Made by a program: the position numbers and the translations under genes. This document shows, one piece after another, positions 42,329 to 49,799 of a stretch of 64,000 nt of DNA (position 1 is its first letter; each line of letters starts with the position of its first letter). The notes under the pieces were generated by a model. It was not told where the DNA came from, made no database searches, and was given only the letters and a program-made list of their open reading frames with translations. This stretch comes from Prosthecobacter gellanilyticus (GTDB lineage Bacteria; Verrucomicrobiota; Verrucomicrobiia; Verrucomicrobiales; Verrucomicrobiaceae): the NCBI RefSeq assembly GCF_007992435.1, contig NZ_BKAG01000013.1, forward strand, positions 62,001 through 126,000. The letters are read 5' to 3'.

Positions 42329-43084
42329 TTAGGCAGAAAAACCACCGTCGATCATCAGGCTGGCACCCGTGACGAAAGCCGCCTCGGGACCGGCAATGTA
42401 GGAAACCATGGCGGCGACCTCGTCAGCATGGCCGTAGCGTGGCAGGGCCATGAGAGCCTTCAGGCTTTCGGCAAAGGGGCCGCTTTCAGGATTCATGTCG
42501 GTATCGATCGGGCCGGGCTGCACGTTGTTCACCGTGATGCCACGGGGGCCGAGGTCACGGGAAAGGCCTTTGGTGAGACCGACGATGGCCGCCTTGGTCA
42601 TGGCATAGACCCCGCCACCAACAAACGGCATGCGCTCCGCATTCGTGCTGCCGATGGTGATGATACGACCACCTTCCGTCATGTGCTTCGCGGCTTCTTG
42701 TGAAGCCACAAACACGCCACGCACATTGATGGCCACCGAGCGGTCGAAGTCCTCGAGCTTGAACTCATTCAAAGGAGCCACGGCGAGGTAGGCGGCGTTG
42801 TTCACCAGGATGTCGATGCTGCCAAAGGCCTTGATTGTCTCGGCAACGGCCTGCACGACCTCGGAAGCCTCAGCCGCATCAGATTTGATGGCTAGAGCAC
42901 GACCTCCGGCTGCCTCGATGGCCTTGACCACTTCATCCGCCTTGCTGGCAGATGAGGCATAGGTGAAGGCCACAGCGGCACCTTCTGCCGCAAGGCGCTT
43001 GGCGATGGCCGCGCCAATGCCACGGGATCCGCCGGTGATGAGAGCTGTCTTGCCTTTGAATTTTTCGGTGTTGAGCGTTTTCAT
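42329..43084 (-). CDS. Short-chain dehydrogenase/reductase (3-oxoacyl-ACP reductase-like)
   Basis: 251 residues. Cofactor motif TALITGGSRGIGAAIAKRLA, structural NNAA (ILVNNAAYLAV), catalytic Ser in TIGSTNAERM, YAMTK for the Tyr-x-x-x-Lys, and PGPIDTDMNPESGPF, with a final TGASLMIDGGFSA. The classical SDR fold is complete; the physiological substrate is unknown. A LysR-type regulator is divergently transcribed 130 bp away and likely controls it. The stop codon is part of a TGGTTAGGC nonamer. Confidence 0.9.
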   Translation of the reverse strand: MKTLNTEKFKGKTALITGGSRGIGAAIAKRLAAEGAAVAFTYASSASKADEVVKAIEAAGGRALAIKSDAAEASEVVQAVAETIKAFGSIDILVNNAAYLAVAPLNEFKLEDFDRSVAINVRGVFVASQEAAKHMTEGGRIITIGSTNAERMPFVGGGVYAMTKAAIVGLTKGLSRDLGPRGITVNNVQPGPIDTDMNPESGPFAESLKALMALPRYGHADEVAAMVSYIAGPEAAFVTGASLMIDGGFSA

Positions 43085-43184
43085 GATGTTCTGGGAGTTC
43101 GTTGTTGGGGTGGACCTGTTGTCCGTCTGGGGATGCAGTAGTCTGTGTCGCAGTTTCTGCCCAATACCTCCTTCCTTGCGCAGC

Positions 43185-43201
43185 CATGCTTTTAAAGCAT
43201 G
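43185..43201. promoter_or_regulatory. Palindromic LysR-type operator candidate
   Basis: CATGCTTT and AAAGCATG flank a single T: a perfect 8-bp-arm palindrome. It contains the T-N11-A signature of LysR boxes (T at 43187, A at 43199) and lies directly before the proposed LysR start at 43214, in the SDR-LysR divergent spacer. Confidence 0.55.
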
Positions 43202-43213
43202 ATGAACTCAGAC

Positions 43214-44140
43214 ATGGAACTCCGGCATCTTCGATACTTCACCGCCGTGGCGGAGGCACTGAACTTCACCAAGGCCGCCGCGCGTTTGAAGATCGCCCAG
43301 CCCGCGCTCAGCCGGCAGGTGCAGGATCTGGAGGACGAGATCGGTGTGGACCTTCTCAAGCGCAGCCCGCGAGGTGTCACGCTGACTGCCGAGGGCAAAC
43401 TCTTCCTGGAGGAAGCCCGGGACACGCTCAAGCGCGTCGAGGATGCCGTCCTGAAGGTTCGCGCCCTGGCCCGTGGTGAATATGGCGAACTACAAATTGG
43501 TTACGCACCTTCACCGAGTCTGGAACTCCTCCCACCTGCGCTCTCCGCCTTCCGCGCCGCCGCCCCCTCGGTGAAAGTGGTGCTGCATGATCTGGCGGGA
43601 GATGAGCTCACCTCAGGATTGCATGATGGCTCGCTGGAGCTCGCGGTGATGATCCAGCCCAGCCTGGAATCTGGTGCGGGGCTGGAGTTTGAAGAGCTGC
43701 GGCGCTATCCTTTTTATGTCGCCATGCCCGCTGGGCATCCGCTTTCTAAACTGAAAACAGTCACGGTAGAAAGGCTGGCCGAGGAAGCTCTGGTGGCATT
43801 TCGACGCCTCGACTACTCGGAATACTACCGCATCCTCGACAGCATCTACCCGCCGCCAGGACCTCGCCCACGCATCGCCGTCGAGTGTGATGGCGTGAGT
43901 TCCTTGATCACGGAGATCGAGATTGGCAAAGGTGTCGGACTCGTCAGCGAGATCTTTCAGCGCGCCGCCGGCAAGCGGCTGGTCTACCGCCGACTCTCCA
44001 ACTGCCAGGAGTTCCATCGTGTCGGCATCGCCCGTTCCATCAAAGGTGACGTCACGCCTGCCGGGGAGAGGTTTTGTGAGATCCTGCGGAAGGTCAGCAA
44101 ATCTGGCACCAGCAAGTCCGCCAGACCTGGAAGCGTTTGA
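43214..44140 (+). CDS. LysR-family transcriptional regulator
   Basis: 308 residues from the ATG at 43214, giving the standard LysR beginning MELRHLRYFTAVAEALNFT; an ATG at 43199 would overlap the palindromic operator. Winged helix-turn-helix at 1-60 (KAAARLKIAQPALSRQVQDL), linker helix, then the periplasmic-binding-protein-like effector domain (about 90-295) with LQIGYAPSPSLELLPPALSAF. The effector is unknown. Divergent from an SDR gene, its probable target. Confidence 0.92.
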   Translation: MELRHLRYFTAVAEALNFTKAAARLKIAQPALSRQVQDLEDEIGVDLLKRSPRGVTLTAEGKLFLEEARDTLKRVEDAVLKVRALARGEYGELQIGYAPSPSLELLPPALSAFRAAAPSVKVVLHDLAGDELTSGLHDGSLELAVMIQPSLESGAGLEFEELRRYPFYVAMPAGHPLSKLKTVTVERLAEEALVAFRRLDYSEYYRILDSIYPPPGPRPRIAVECDGVSSLITEIEIGKGVGLVSEIFQRAAGKRLVYRRLSNCQEFHRVGIARSIKGDVTPAGERFCEILRKVSKSGTSKSARPGSV

Positions 44141-44190
44141 CTCCCGACGGAGGGTCGGCCTATCCTGGAGCACAACTCAAGCTCATCCCC

Positions 44191-44529
44191 ATGAAACTCC
44201 CGTTTCGATTCGTGCTGCTCGTAGTCCTCACCTGTCTCCAGGCTCTCTCATCTCTTTATGGGATCAATCCGGACGACCAGCCGCGCATGCGGAAAGCGAT
44301 CGAGCATCTGGAGGCTGCCAAGACCGCCGAAAAGCCTCTCGCCAGCCTTCAAGCCGCCCGCAAGACCCTGGCCAATGCCAGGCCCAACAAGGAAGGCGAG
44401 CGCATCGATGCCCTGGGCGAGGTCAAAGAGGCCATCGCTTATGCCACCACCGGGGACAAACCGAAGATGATTGAGAAGATCGACAAGGCCCTTGGCAAGA
44501 TCAGGTCTGGCATCGCCCGGTCCCGCTGA
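44191..44529 (+). CDS. Small secreted helical protein, unknown function
   Basis: 112 residues from the ATG at 44191, which opens a signal peptide (about 1-23, RFVLLVVLTCLQALSSLYG). The mature part is a Lys/Ala/Glu-rich helical bundle (MRKAIEHLEAAKTAEKPLAS, ALGEVKEAIAYATTGDK). No family recognised. 50 bp after the LysR stop. Confidence 0.55.
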   Translation: MKLPFRFVLLVVLTCLQALSSLYGINPDDQPRMRKAIEHLEAAKTAEKPLASLQAARKTLANARPNKEGERIDALGEVKEAIAYATTGDKPKMIEKIDKALGKIRSGIARSR

Positions 44530-44541
44530 GGCGGCCTGGCT

Positions 44542-45051
44542 TCAGAAAAGCGGAGGCAGGCTCCCCCGGCCCGGAGCCTCTGGCAGCAGCCCGGCCGTGA
44601 GGCTGAGCAGGGCGTCCAGTTTAGGCGGGTAGGAGAGGATCCCACGCAGGCGGACATCCCGCTGATGGGCCGCAAGGGCATTACCATCCTCCGGACGGGC
44701 CAAAAAGATCACCGGAGGAGCCGTGTGACTGCCGCGGTGGGTCAGCGGGTAGGCCTTGGAGATAAGACGGTCCAGCATCATCCCGCTCATATCCGGCAGG
44801 GGGATGGCCAGGATGAACAGGTGGTAGGGTCGGGACAAAGCCAGCTCAAAGGCCCGCTCCGCCGTAGGCGAATCATCCACCTCGCAGTGCCGGAAGGAGG
44901 TCAGGGCCTCCCGGATCACCCGACGATAGGGCAGGCTCTCCTCGGCGAGGAGAACCCGGGTGGGCGGAGTGCTGGAGGCAGGAAGGCTCAAAATATTATC
45001 ATCCAGATGGATGAAGGCTGGACTTGTGGCGTTTTTTGGAATTCTTATCAA
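44542..45051 (-). CDS. Degenerate response-regulator receiver-like protein
   Basis: A receiver-type alternating pattern is clear: VLLAEESLPYRRVIREALTS, then SPTAERAFELALSRPYHLFILAIPLPDMSGMMLDRLI split over two strands, PPVIFLARPEDGNALA and GILSYPPKLDALLSL. The phospho-acceptor Asp that should precede the xxPxMxG loop is Ala here (FILAIPLPDMSG) and the conserved Lys of the K-P motif is displaced. No ATG precedes the domain; TTG at 45051 or TTG at 44991 are the possible starts, so the N-terminus is uncertain. Divergent from the ExbB gene. Function unknown; a phosphorylation-independent protein-interaction module is likely. Confidence 0.55.
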   Translation of the reverse strand: MIRIPKNATSPAFIHLDDNILSLPASSTPPTRVLLAEESLPYRRVIREALTSFRHCEVDDSPTAERAFELALSRPYHLFILAIPLPDMSGMMLDRLISKAYPLTHRGSHTAPPVIFLARPEDGNALAAHQRDVRLRGILSYPPKLDALLSLTAGLLPEAPGRGSLPPLF

Positions 45052-45147
45052 GAGGCATCCATCTTGCTCATGGTGAAGACGTCGCGCTGGCCCGGCCAGG
45101 ACTCCTTCAGCATTTTCTGACCCCTTTCCCCTGTTTCTTACCCGACC

Positions 45148-45837
45148 ATGACCGAACTGATTTCCAAAGGCGGACCCCTCGTGTGGCTGCTGATGGCTTG
45201 CCTGGGCTTTGCCACGGCCATCTTTTTGGAGCGCCTGGCCTACTTCCACCGCGCCAGCATGAACGTAGGCGAGTTCCTCGCCGGTCTCGCTGCCCTGATC
45301 CGCCGTAAAAACTACGCTGAGGCCCTCCAGGAGTGCGTGGCCACCCGCGTGCCTGCCGGCCGGGTCATCCACGCCGCCCTCCTCCGCCACCACTCCCCCC
45401 GCGAGCAGCTGAAGGAGATCGTCCAGGAAGCCGGTCAGCTCGAGGTTCCCCGCCTGGAGCGTTACCTCGCCATCTTGAATGCCATCGCCCATGCCGGTCC
45501 CCTCATCGGCCTCCTGGGGACCGTCATCGGCCTGCTGGACAGCTTTACAAACCTCTCCAGCGCCAACGGCATCACCACCCACGCCGAAGTGGCCCGTGGG
45601 GTGTATCAGAGCCTCGTCACCTCCGCTCTCGGTCTGGTGGTGGCCATCCCTGCCTATCTCTTCTTCGCCTTCCTGAGCGCCCGGTCCCGCTCCATCATGC
45701 ATGACCTGGAGCGCGCTGGCGTGGAAATCGTGAACCTGATCGAGGACGCGAAGTCTGCGGACAACATCGTCGAGTTCCGCCAGCCTGCCGCTGACGAGGC
45801 CACCGGGCGTGTTCGCCCGCGCAAGGCGCAGTCTTGA
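45148..45837 (+). CDS. exbB: MotA/TolQ/ExbB proton channel family protein
   Basis: 229 residues. Three transmembrane segments in the ExbB layout: one near the N-terminus (GPLVWLLMACLGFATAIFLE), two in the C-terminal half (AHAGPLIGLLGTVIGLLDSF with the conserved Pro/Gly-rich core, and SLVTSALGLVVAIPAYLFFAF). Together with ExbD it converts the proton gradient into mechanical work on a TonB- or TolA-like protein. First gene of a four-gene operon (exbB, exbD, TonB-like, zinc ribbon). The symbol reflects the family; TolQ is an equal possibility. Confidence 0.88.
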   Translation: MTELISKGGPLVWLLMACLGFATAIFLERLAYFHRASMNVGEFLAGLAALIRRKNYAEALQECVATRVPAGRVIHAALLRHHSPREQLKEIVQEAGQLEVPRLERYLAILNAIAHAGPLIGLLGTVIGLLDSFTNLSSANGITTHAEVARGVYQSLVTSALGLVVAIPAYLFFAFLSARSRSIMHDLERAGVEIVNLIEDAKSADNIVEFRQPAADEATGRVRPRKAQS

Positions 45838-45859
45838 AGCCCCGCACCTTTGCCGCGCC

Positions 45860-46279
45860 ATGAAGCTTGAGAGCCACCTGCCCAAGCAGAGCCCCTGGCT
45901 CTACATCACGCCGTTGCTGAACGCCATTCTTCTGCTGCTGGTGTATTTCCTCTTTAGCAGCGGCTTTGTGGTCCAGTCCGGCATCACCGTGGAGATGCCC
46001 CGTTCCAGCAGCCGCCTGACCGGCTTTGACCGCGCCCACATTGTGACCATCGCGGGAGGTGAGAGCGCCGCCATGTACTTCGATGGCAAGCTGGTGACCT
46101 GGGACGAGCTCCGCGCTACGCTGGAAAAGCTTCGCAGCGGCGAGCGTCGAATCCTCCTGCATGCCGACCGCTTTGCCCCCACCGGCAAGTTCACAGAGGT
46201 CAGCAGCCTCGCCATGGAAATGGGGTATGAGGTGGCCCTCTCCACCACCCCCACCCAGCCCGCCACCGCGCAGCGATGA
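45860..46279 (+). CDS. exbD: ExbD/TolR-family biopolymer transport protein
   Basis: 139 residues from the ATG at 45860. A single N-terminal transmembrane helix (about 15-37, LYITPLLNAILLLLVYFLF) is followed by a periplasmic domain (ITVEMPRSSSRL, VTIAGGESAAMYFDGKLV, RRILLHADRFAPTGKF). The essential Asp usually found in the membrane helix (PLIDVV..) is replaced by Asn here (TPLLNAIL), which questions proton coupling. 22 bp after exbB and overlapping the next gene by 4 nt (ATGA). Confidence 0.8.
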   Translation: MKLESHLPKQSPWLYITPLLNAILLLLVYFLFSSGFVVQSGITVEMPRSSSRLTGFDRAHIVTIAGGESAAMYFDGKLVTWDELRATLEKLRSGERRILLHADRFAPTGKFTEVSSLAMEMGYEVALSTTPTQPATAQR

Positions 46280-47031
46280 AAAAGGCGCGTTCACCCGAAT
46301 CCGCCCTGGTTTTTGACTGGCATCGCCGGGAGGCGCGCGGCCCCTGGCTCCTGGCCTTCTTCCTCCTCACGGCTGGAGGCATCGGCTCCCTCTTCATCAT
46401 TTTTCGCATCATCACGCCGGAGACGCCGAAGATCACCTCCCGCCCGCAGCAGATGATCGTGCTGAATCCGGACGTCCCTGCGGAGCGCGCCCTCATCCAT
46501 CGCGCGCAGGATCGCAGCTTCACCCTGGTGCCCTCAGACTCCCCCGTGAGCCAGAGCCTGCCTCCCGCAGCCAAGCTTCCAGAATTCCAGCCCGCCATCC
46601 GCTCCTTCGAGATGAAGCTCAAATCCGCCGGCAGCCAGATCGCCACGAACGATCACAACAGCCTCATGGAGCAGGACTTCCTGGATGCCCTGCCTCCGCT
46701 GCCCGCTCTCGCGCCCAAAGTCCCGCGGAAGACCTCTCCGCCCAGCGTACTCAAAGCCCTGGTGGAGGAGCAGGGCGCGCGCGCGCTGCTTTCCGGCGCA
46801 GATCTGAAGGACATCCCGCTCATGGATCCCACCAAGCCGCGTTTCCGGGTCGCCATCGGCTCCCTGGGAGAGGTCGTGATGGCCCTGCCCGTGTCCTCCT
46901 CTGAAGACCCCGCTATCATGGTGAAGCTGCACTCCGCCATGACCCAGCTCCGCTTCCAGCCTGCGCCGGAGAAAAAGGATGTCGAATGGGCGGAAGTCAG
47001 CTTCGCCTGGAAGAAGGAGGCCGCGCCATGA
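46276..47031 (+). CDS. TonB-like energy-transducing protein
   Basis: 251 residues with one N-terminal transmembrane helix (about 24-45, WLLAFFLLTAGGIGSLFIIF), a Pro/Ser-rich periplasmic stretch (about 80-175) and a C-terminal compact domain (about 185-248, FRVAIGSLGEVVMALPVSSS, LHSAMTQLRFQPAPEKKDVE) that follows the pattern of TonB C-terminal domains. The proline-rich spacer is poor in the Lys-Pro/Glu-Pro repeats of classical TonB. Third gene of the exb operon with ATGA overlaps on both sides, so it is probably the force-transmitting partner of ExbBD. Confidence 0.6.
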   Translation: MKKARSPESALVFDWHRREARGPWLLAFFLLTAGGIGSLFIIFRIITPETPKITSRPQQMIVLNPDVPAERALIHRAQDRSFTLVPSDSPVSQSLPPAAKLPEFQPAIRSFEMKLKSAGSQIATNDHNSLMEQDFLDALPPLPALAPKVPRKTSPPSVLKALVEEQGARALLSGADLKDIPLMDPTKPRFRVAIGSLGEVVMALPVSSSEDPAIMVKLHSAMTQLRFQPAPEKKDVEWAEVSFAWKKEAAP

Positions 47032-47270
47032 TCCGCGTCGGCCTCAGCGAATTGATCGTCATCGTCATGCTCATCGGCGTCTGCCTTGTGGTGACACTGT
47101 GGATATGGACCCTTTGGCGTGATCGCCGCCGCGAGGTGCATCGCCGCCGCATCGCCATCCAGTGCCGCATCTGCAACTGCACCTATGCGCTGCCGAAAAA
47201 ATCCCCGCTGGTCTCCAACTGCCCCTCATGTGGCAGCAAAAACCAGCGCGGCGCCCTGGAACCGATCTAA
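47028..47270 (+). CDS. Membrane-anchored zinc-ribbon protein
   Basis: 80 residues from the ATG at 47028, overlapping the TonB-like gene. An N-terminal membrane helix (about 7-27, ELIVIVMLIGVCLVVTLWIW) is followed by a basic stretch (RDRRREVHRRR) and a four-Cys zinc ribbon, CRICNC then CPSCGSK near the C-terminus. The cytoplasmic ribbon on an inner membrane anchor is an unusual last gene for an exb operon. Function unknown. Confidence 0.65.
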   Translation: MIRVGLSELIVIVMLIGVCLVVTLWIWTLWRDRRREVHRRRIAIQCRICNCTYALPKKSPLVSNCPSCGSKNQRGALEPI

Positions 47271-47280
47271 AAGCTTTTGG

Positions 47281-47418
47281 TTAGGCCGTGATGTAGTCCA
47301 CAAACGCACCGATGATCACGGTGACGGACATCCCGCCCGCGTCTGGGAAACCAAGACAGCCTTCACCCAGCGTCTTAGCACGACCGAACTTGGCGATCAT
47401 GCTCTTGCTGGCTTCCAG
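47281..47418 (-). pseudogene. Detached 3' end of a second dhaL copy
   Basis: The last 46 codons (including the stop) of a dhaL gene without any 5' part. Aligned by eye without gaps to 49800-49937, 123 of 138 bases agree; of 45 sense codons only two encode different residues (Met for Leu, Ala for Val), and the other changes are synonymous, so both copies evolved under protein-level selection before this one was cut off. The homology ends sharply at 47418/47419, where the ParA-cassette side begins. Confidence 0.9.
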
Positions 47419-47457
47419 ACTGATCTTGGTGGTTTGGGAGCACTATATAATTCCCAA

Positions 47458-48450
47458 TCACATCAGATCGAACCAATCAAGGCGCTTGAGGATACCATCT
47501 GCCAAGACACGGAAGTCTCCGTATGCTGATTGAACTGAATAGCTATGGGCACCGATAGCACCATCCGCAGCTTTGAGCTCAAAAATCGGTTTACGGGCTT
47601 CCATCGCCATAGGAACTAAAGAACGATAGTGCTTCAGCATAGCGATCTGATGATCTTCCACGCTATCCCAAGACTGGGACAATCCTTTCTTCCCCAGAAT
47701 AAACTCTTCGTAAATGGCGGGAATCTTTTGCGCCCACCGATCATAGGCTTTTACCAAACCCGAATCACGCAGACCAAACTGGAGGATAACATAACCAAGA
47801 GCACGCAGATCTCCCGCAGGTAAGGGTAAATCATCTGCAGGGTTGACTTTCAGTCGCGTTTTCCATTCTGAGCGCCACCGCTTCAATGTTGGCCCAAGAT
47901 TTTTGAGGCCTTGAAGAGAAAAGAGATCTGGCGCTAACGGCAGAACAATCGCATCAGCACAGATGAGAGCCGACCGGTTGATGGCACCGAGATTCGGTCC
48001 TACATCGATGAGAATCAGGTCCGCTTTCGCATCATGGCCGGCAGCTTGAATTATACGGTAGAATGCACTGGTAGTTCGGAACGCCGGCTCTCTCTCCTCC
48101 AGACACTTGCCCCATGCTTCTGAAAGCTCTGCTTCAAACAAGGCAAGGCCGAGATCGCCGGGGATGAGACGTAAAGAATCGCGGATCCTTTGGACCGGTG
48201 CTGGAGCAATGTCGCCAGTGCCTCGAATGATCGGTGACAAGGCAAGCAAAATGCTTTTACCTGGCCCCGAGTCACTCCAGATGTCTTCCAGCTTATCCTC
48301 AGGCAAAAACATGGAAGTCAGGTTGGCCTGGGGGTCAAGGTCGGCCACGACAACACGCTTGCCCATCCGTGAAAACATCCAGGCTAGGTGATAAACGAGC
48401 GTGGTCTTACCAACGCCGCCCTTGTTGTTGAAGAAGGCAATGGTTTTCAT
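47458..48450 (-). CDS. ParA-family ATPase
   Basis: 330 residues. Deviant Walker A NNKGGVGKTTLV at residues 8-19, Walker A' VVVADLDPQANLTSMF, and Walker B LILIDVGPNLGAINRSAL; all ATPase residues are present. The C-terminal third (HYRSLVPMAMEARKPIFELK, AIGAHSYSVQSAYGDF) is longer than in plasmid ParA or MinD and matches a chromosomal ParA-like subgroup. No ParB gene or centromere-like repeat is nearby, so plasmid partition is unlikely. Its ATG overlaps the stop of the AlbA_2 gene (ATGA), so the two are coupled. Likely works with that protein, possibly as a nucleotide-driven switch on DNA. Confidence 0.85.
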   Translation of the reverse strand: MKTIAFFNNKGGVGKTTLVYHLAWMFSRMGKRVVVADLDPQANLTSMFLPEDKLEDIWSDSGPGKSILLALSPIIRGTGDIAPAPVQRIRDSLRLIPGDLGLALFEAELSEAWGKCLEEREPAFRTTSAFYRIIQAAGHDAKADLILIDVGPNLGAINRSALICADAIVLPLAPDLFSLQGLKNLGPTLKRWRSEWKTRLKVNPADDLPLPAGDLRALGYVILQFGLRDSGLVKAYDRWAQKIPAIYEEFILGKKGLSQSWDSVEDHQIAMLKHYRSLVPMAMEARKPIFELKAADGAIGAHSYSVQSAYGDFRVLADGILKRLDWFDLM

Positions 48451-49643
48451 CGGAGGGGATGCTTGCGAAGAAGTGCGAGGAAATGCTGTTGGGCAGGCGT
48501 GAACTCAATAGGAGGGCTCCCATTATCCTCCATGCTGCGCTTTGCCATGCGGATGCCATAACCGTAGCGATTCACATACCCCAGAGGCTTCATTGCCTCG
48601 GCAATTATCGGATTCCGATAGTCGTTGAGACTTGGAAACTGACTTTGAGCTAGGCCATACAGGCCGCCAGCATTCTGCACCTCGATCCGATCGTTAAAGA
48701 AGTAGATAGTAATGGGACGATTGAACTGATAGTCGCGGTGAACCACCGCATTCATCACGATTTCGCGCACAGCTGTCTCTGGATAGTCCCAGATCAAGCG
48801 TTCACGCAGTGTCGTGTCCTTGATTGGTCGTTGAGTGAAGCGAGACTTCATGAACATGTCCAATTCCCTCAACACAACCATCAAGGGACCTGTAAACTGC
48901 TTCTCTTCAACCGGAGGTCCGTCCTCAAGGTTCTGCCCTTCAAAACGGGCAAACTGAACATATGCCCCCGAAAAAAAGTTAAGTGGATCTTTCCCAAACA
49001 TCAGCACACCAGCATTGGTCGGGCATTTTTTGATCGGGTTATAAAAGCGAAGCGCTGCAAGTTGCTCTTCAATACCGCGCCCATTCTCACGAATAACCTC
49101 AGCATCCACAGCCTCTCGTCGATAGGTGTTTTGAAAAGCATCCAGATCTAGGTCTTCCAAAGTGGCTCCTAGAGACGGCGCGGCGTCAAAAGTGCGGAAG
49201 TAAACACTTCTGCGTTCACTCAATCGACGTTCTTCCGTCTCAGATGCTGTTGCCCGGCGCGGTCCCACCCGAATATGCACACGCCCATCGTAGAAAACCG
49301 GCGGGATCTCTGACGGCTGGACTTCCACAACCAAAAACTCCCCGCCACCAGGATGAGGCTGCTTGAAGACCGATATCATGGGCTGGGGAAGGATGTGTCC
49401 ATCATCTCGATAGGCGGCAAACTGCTTCTGCAGGTCGTCAGTGATCGGAACATTGGCCGAGAGAGAGCCATCGTCCTCAACCCCTATAAGAAGGTATCCG
49501 GGTTTTCCATGTCCCGGCATATCATTGGAAAAGGCACAAATTGCCTCCCGAAACTTTGTTGTATTAGTAGTCGAGCGTGTCCGCTCGATCCGGTCGGCTT
49601 CGGTCGAGGTCAGGACTTCTTGAACTTGTTCAGGGGTCAGCAT
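48447..49643 (-). CDS. AlbA_2 (Schlafen-type) protein with C-terminal HATPase domain
   Basis: 398 residues from the ATG at 49643. The N-terminal AlbA_2 domain (about 12-130) shows the family blocks FREAICAFSNDMPGHGKPGY, LLIGVEDDGSL and VFYDGRVHIRVGPRRATA. The C-terminal half carries a GHKL/HATPase_c_4-like fold: YPETAVREIVMNAVVHRDY (N-box), FNDRIEVQNAGGL (G1-like box) and the end RYGYGIRMAKRSMEDN. Such proteins are often labelled putative transcriptional regulators or RecG-like, but many lie in defence islands. First gene of the cassette, coupled to the ParA gene. Biochemical activity unknown. Confidence 0.8.
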   Translation of the reverse strand: MLTPEQVQEVLTSTEADRIERTRSTTNTTKFREAICAFSNDMPGHGKPGYLLIGVEDDGSLSANVPITDDLQKQFAAYRDDGHILPQPMISVFKQPHPGGGEFLVVEVQPSEIPPVFYDGRVHIRVGPRRATASETEERRLSERRSVYFRTFDAAPSLGATLEDLDLDAFQNTYRREAVDAEVIRENGRGIEEQLAALRFYNPIKKCPTNAGVLMFGKDPLNFFSGAYVQFARFEGQNLEDGPPVEEKQFTGPLMVVLRELDMFMKSRFTQRPIKDTTLRERLIWDYPETAVREIVMNAVVHRDYQFNRPITIYFFNDRIEVQNAGGLYGLAQSQFPSLNDYRNPIIAEAMKPLGYVNRYGYGIRMAKRSMEDNGSPPIEFTPAQQHFLALLRKHPLR

Positions 49644-49799
49644 GGCAGAGGACAGTCTAAGGGGCAGGATTCTGGGACGCAATCCCTGCGTGCTCTCCAA
49701 GAACTGCAATGACTTCGCCTCCGTATGAGGCCGAGATTGAGCCGCGACGCGAGAACTATCTCGTCACTGCGGATCCACCCCCTGATCTTAATCCAGGCC

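Larger units (their letters stand above)
47419..49799. mobile_element. Putative inserted cassette (AlbA_2-ATPase + ParA) within dhaL
   Basis: The segment between the two dhaL 3' ends. It holds two overlapping genes on the - strand, has visibly lower GC than both flanks and carries the 8-bp word CTGATCTT near both borders (47420-47427 and 49782-49789). No integrase, transposase or terminal inverted repeat was found, so the transfer mechanism is open; entry by homologous recombination at dhaL is also possible. Confidence 0.6.

Noticed and set aside
47458-48450. Plasmid partition locus (ParABS)
   Set aside because: Only a ParA-type ATPase is present; no ParB gene or iterated centromere sites flank it, and the partner is an AlbA_2 protein.
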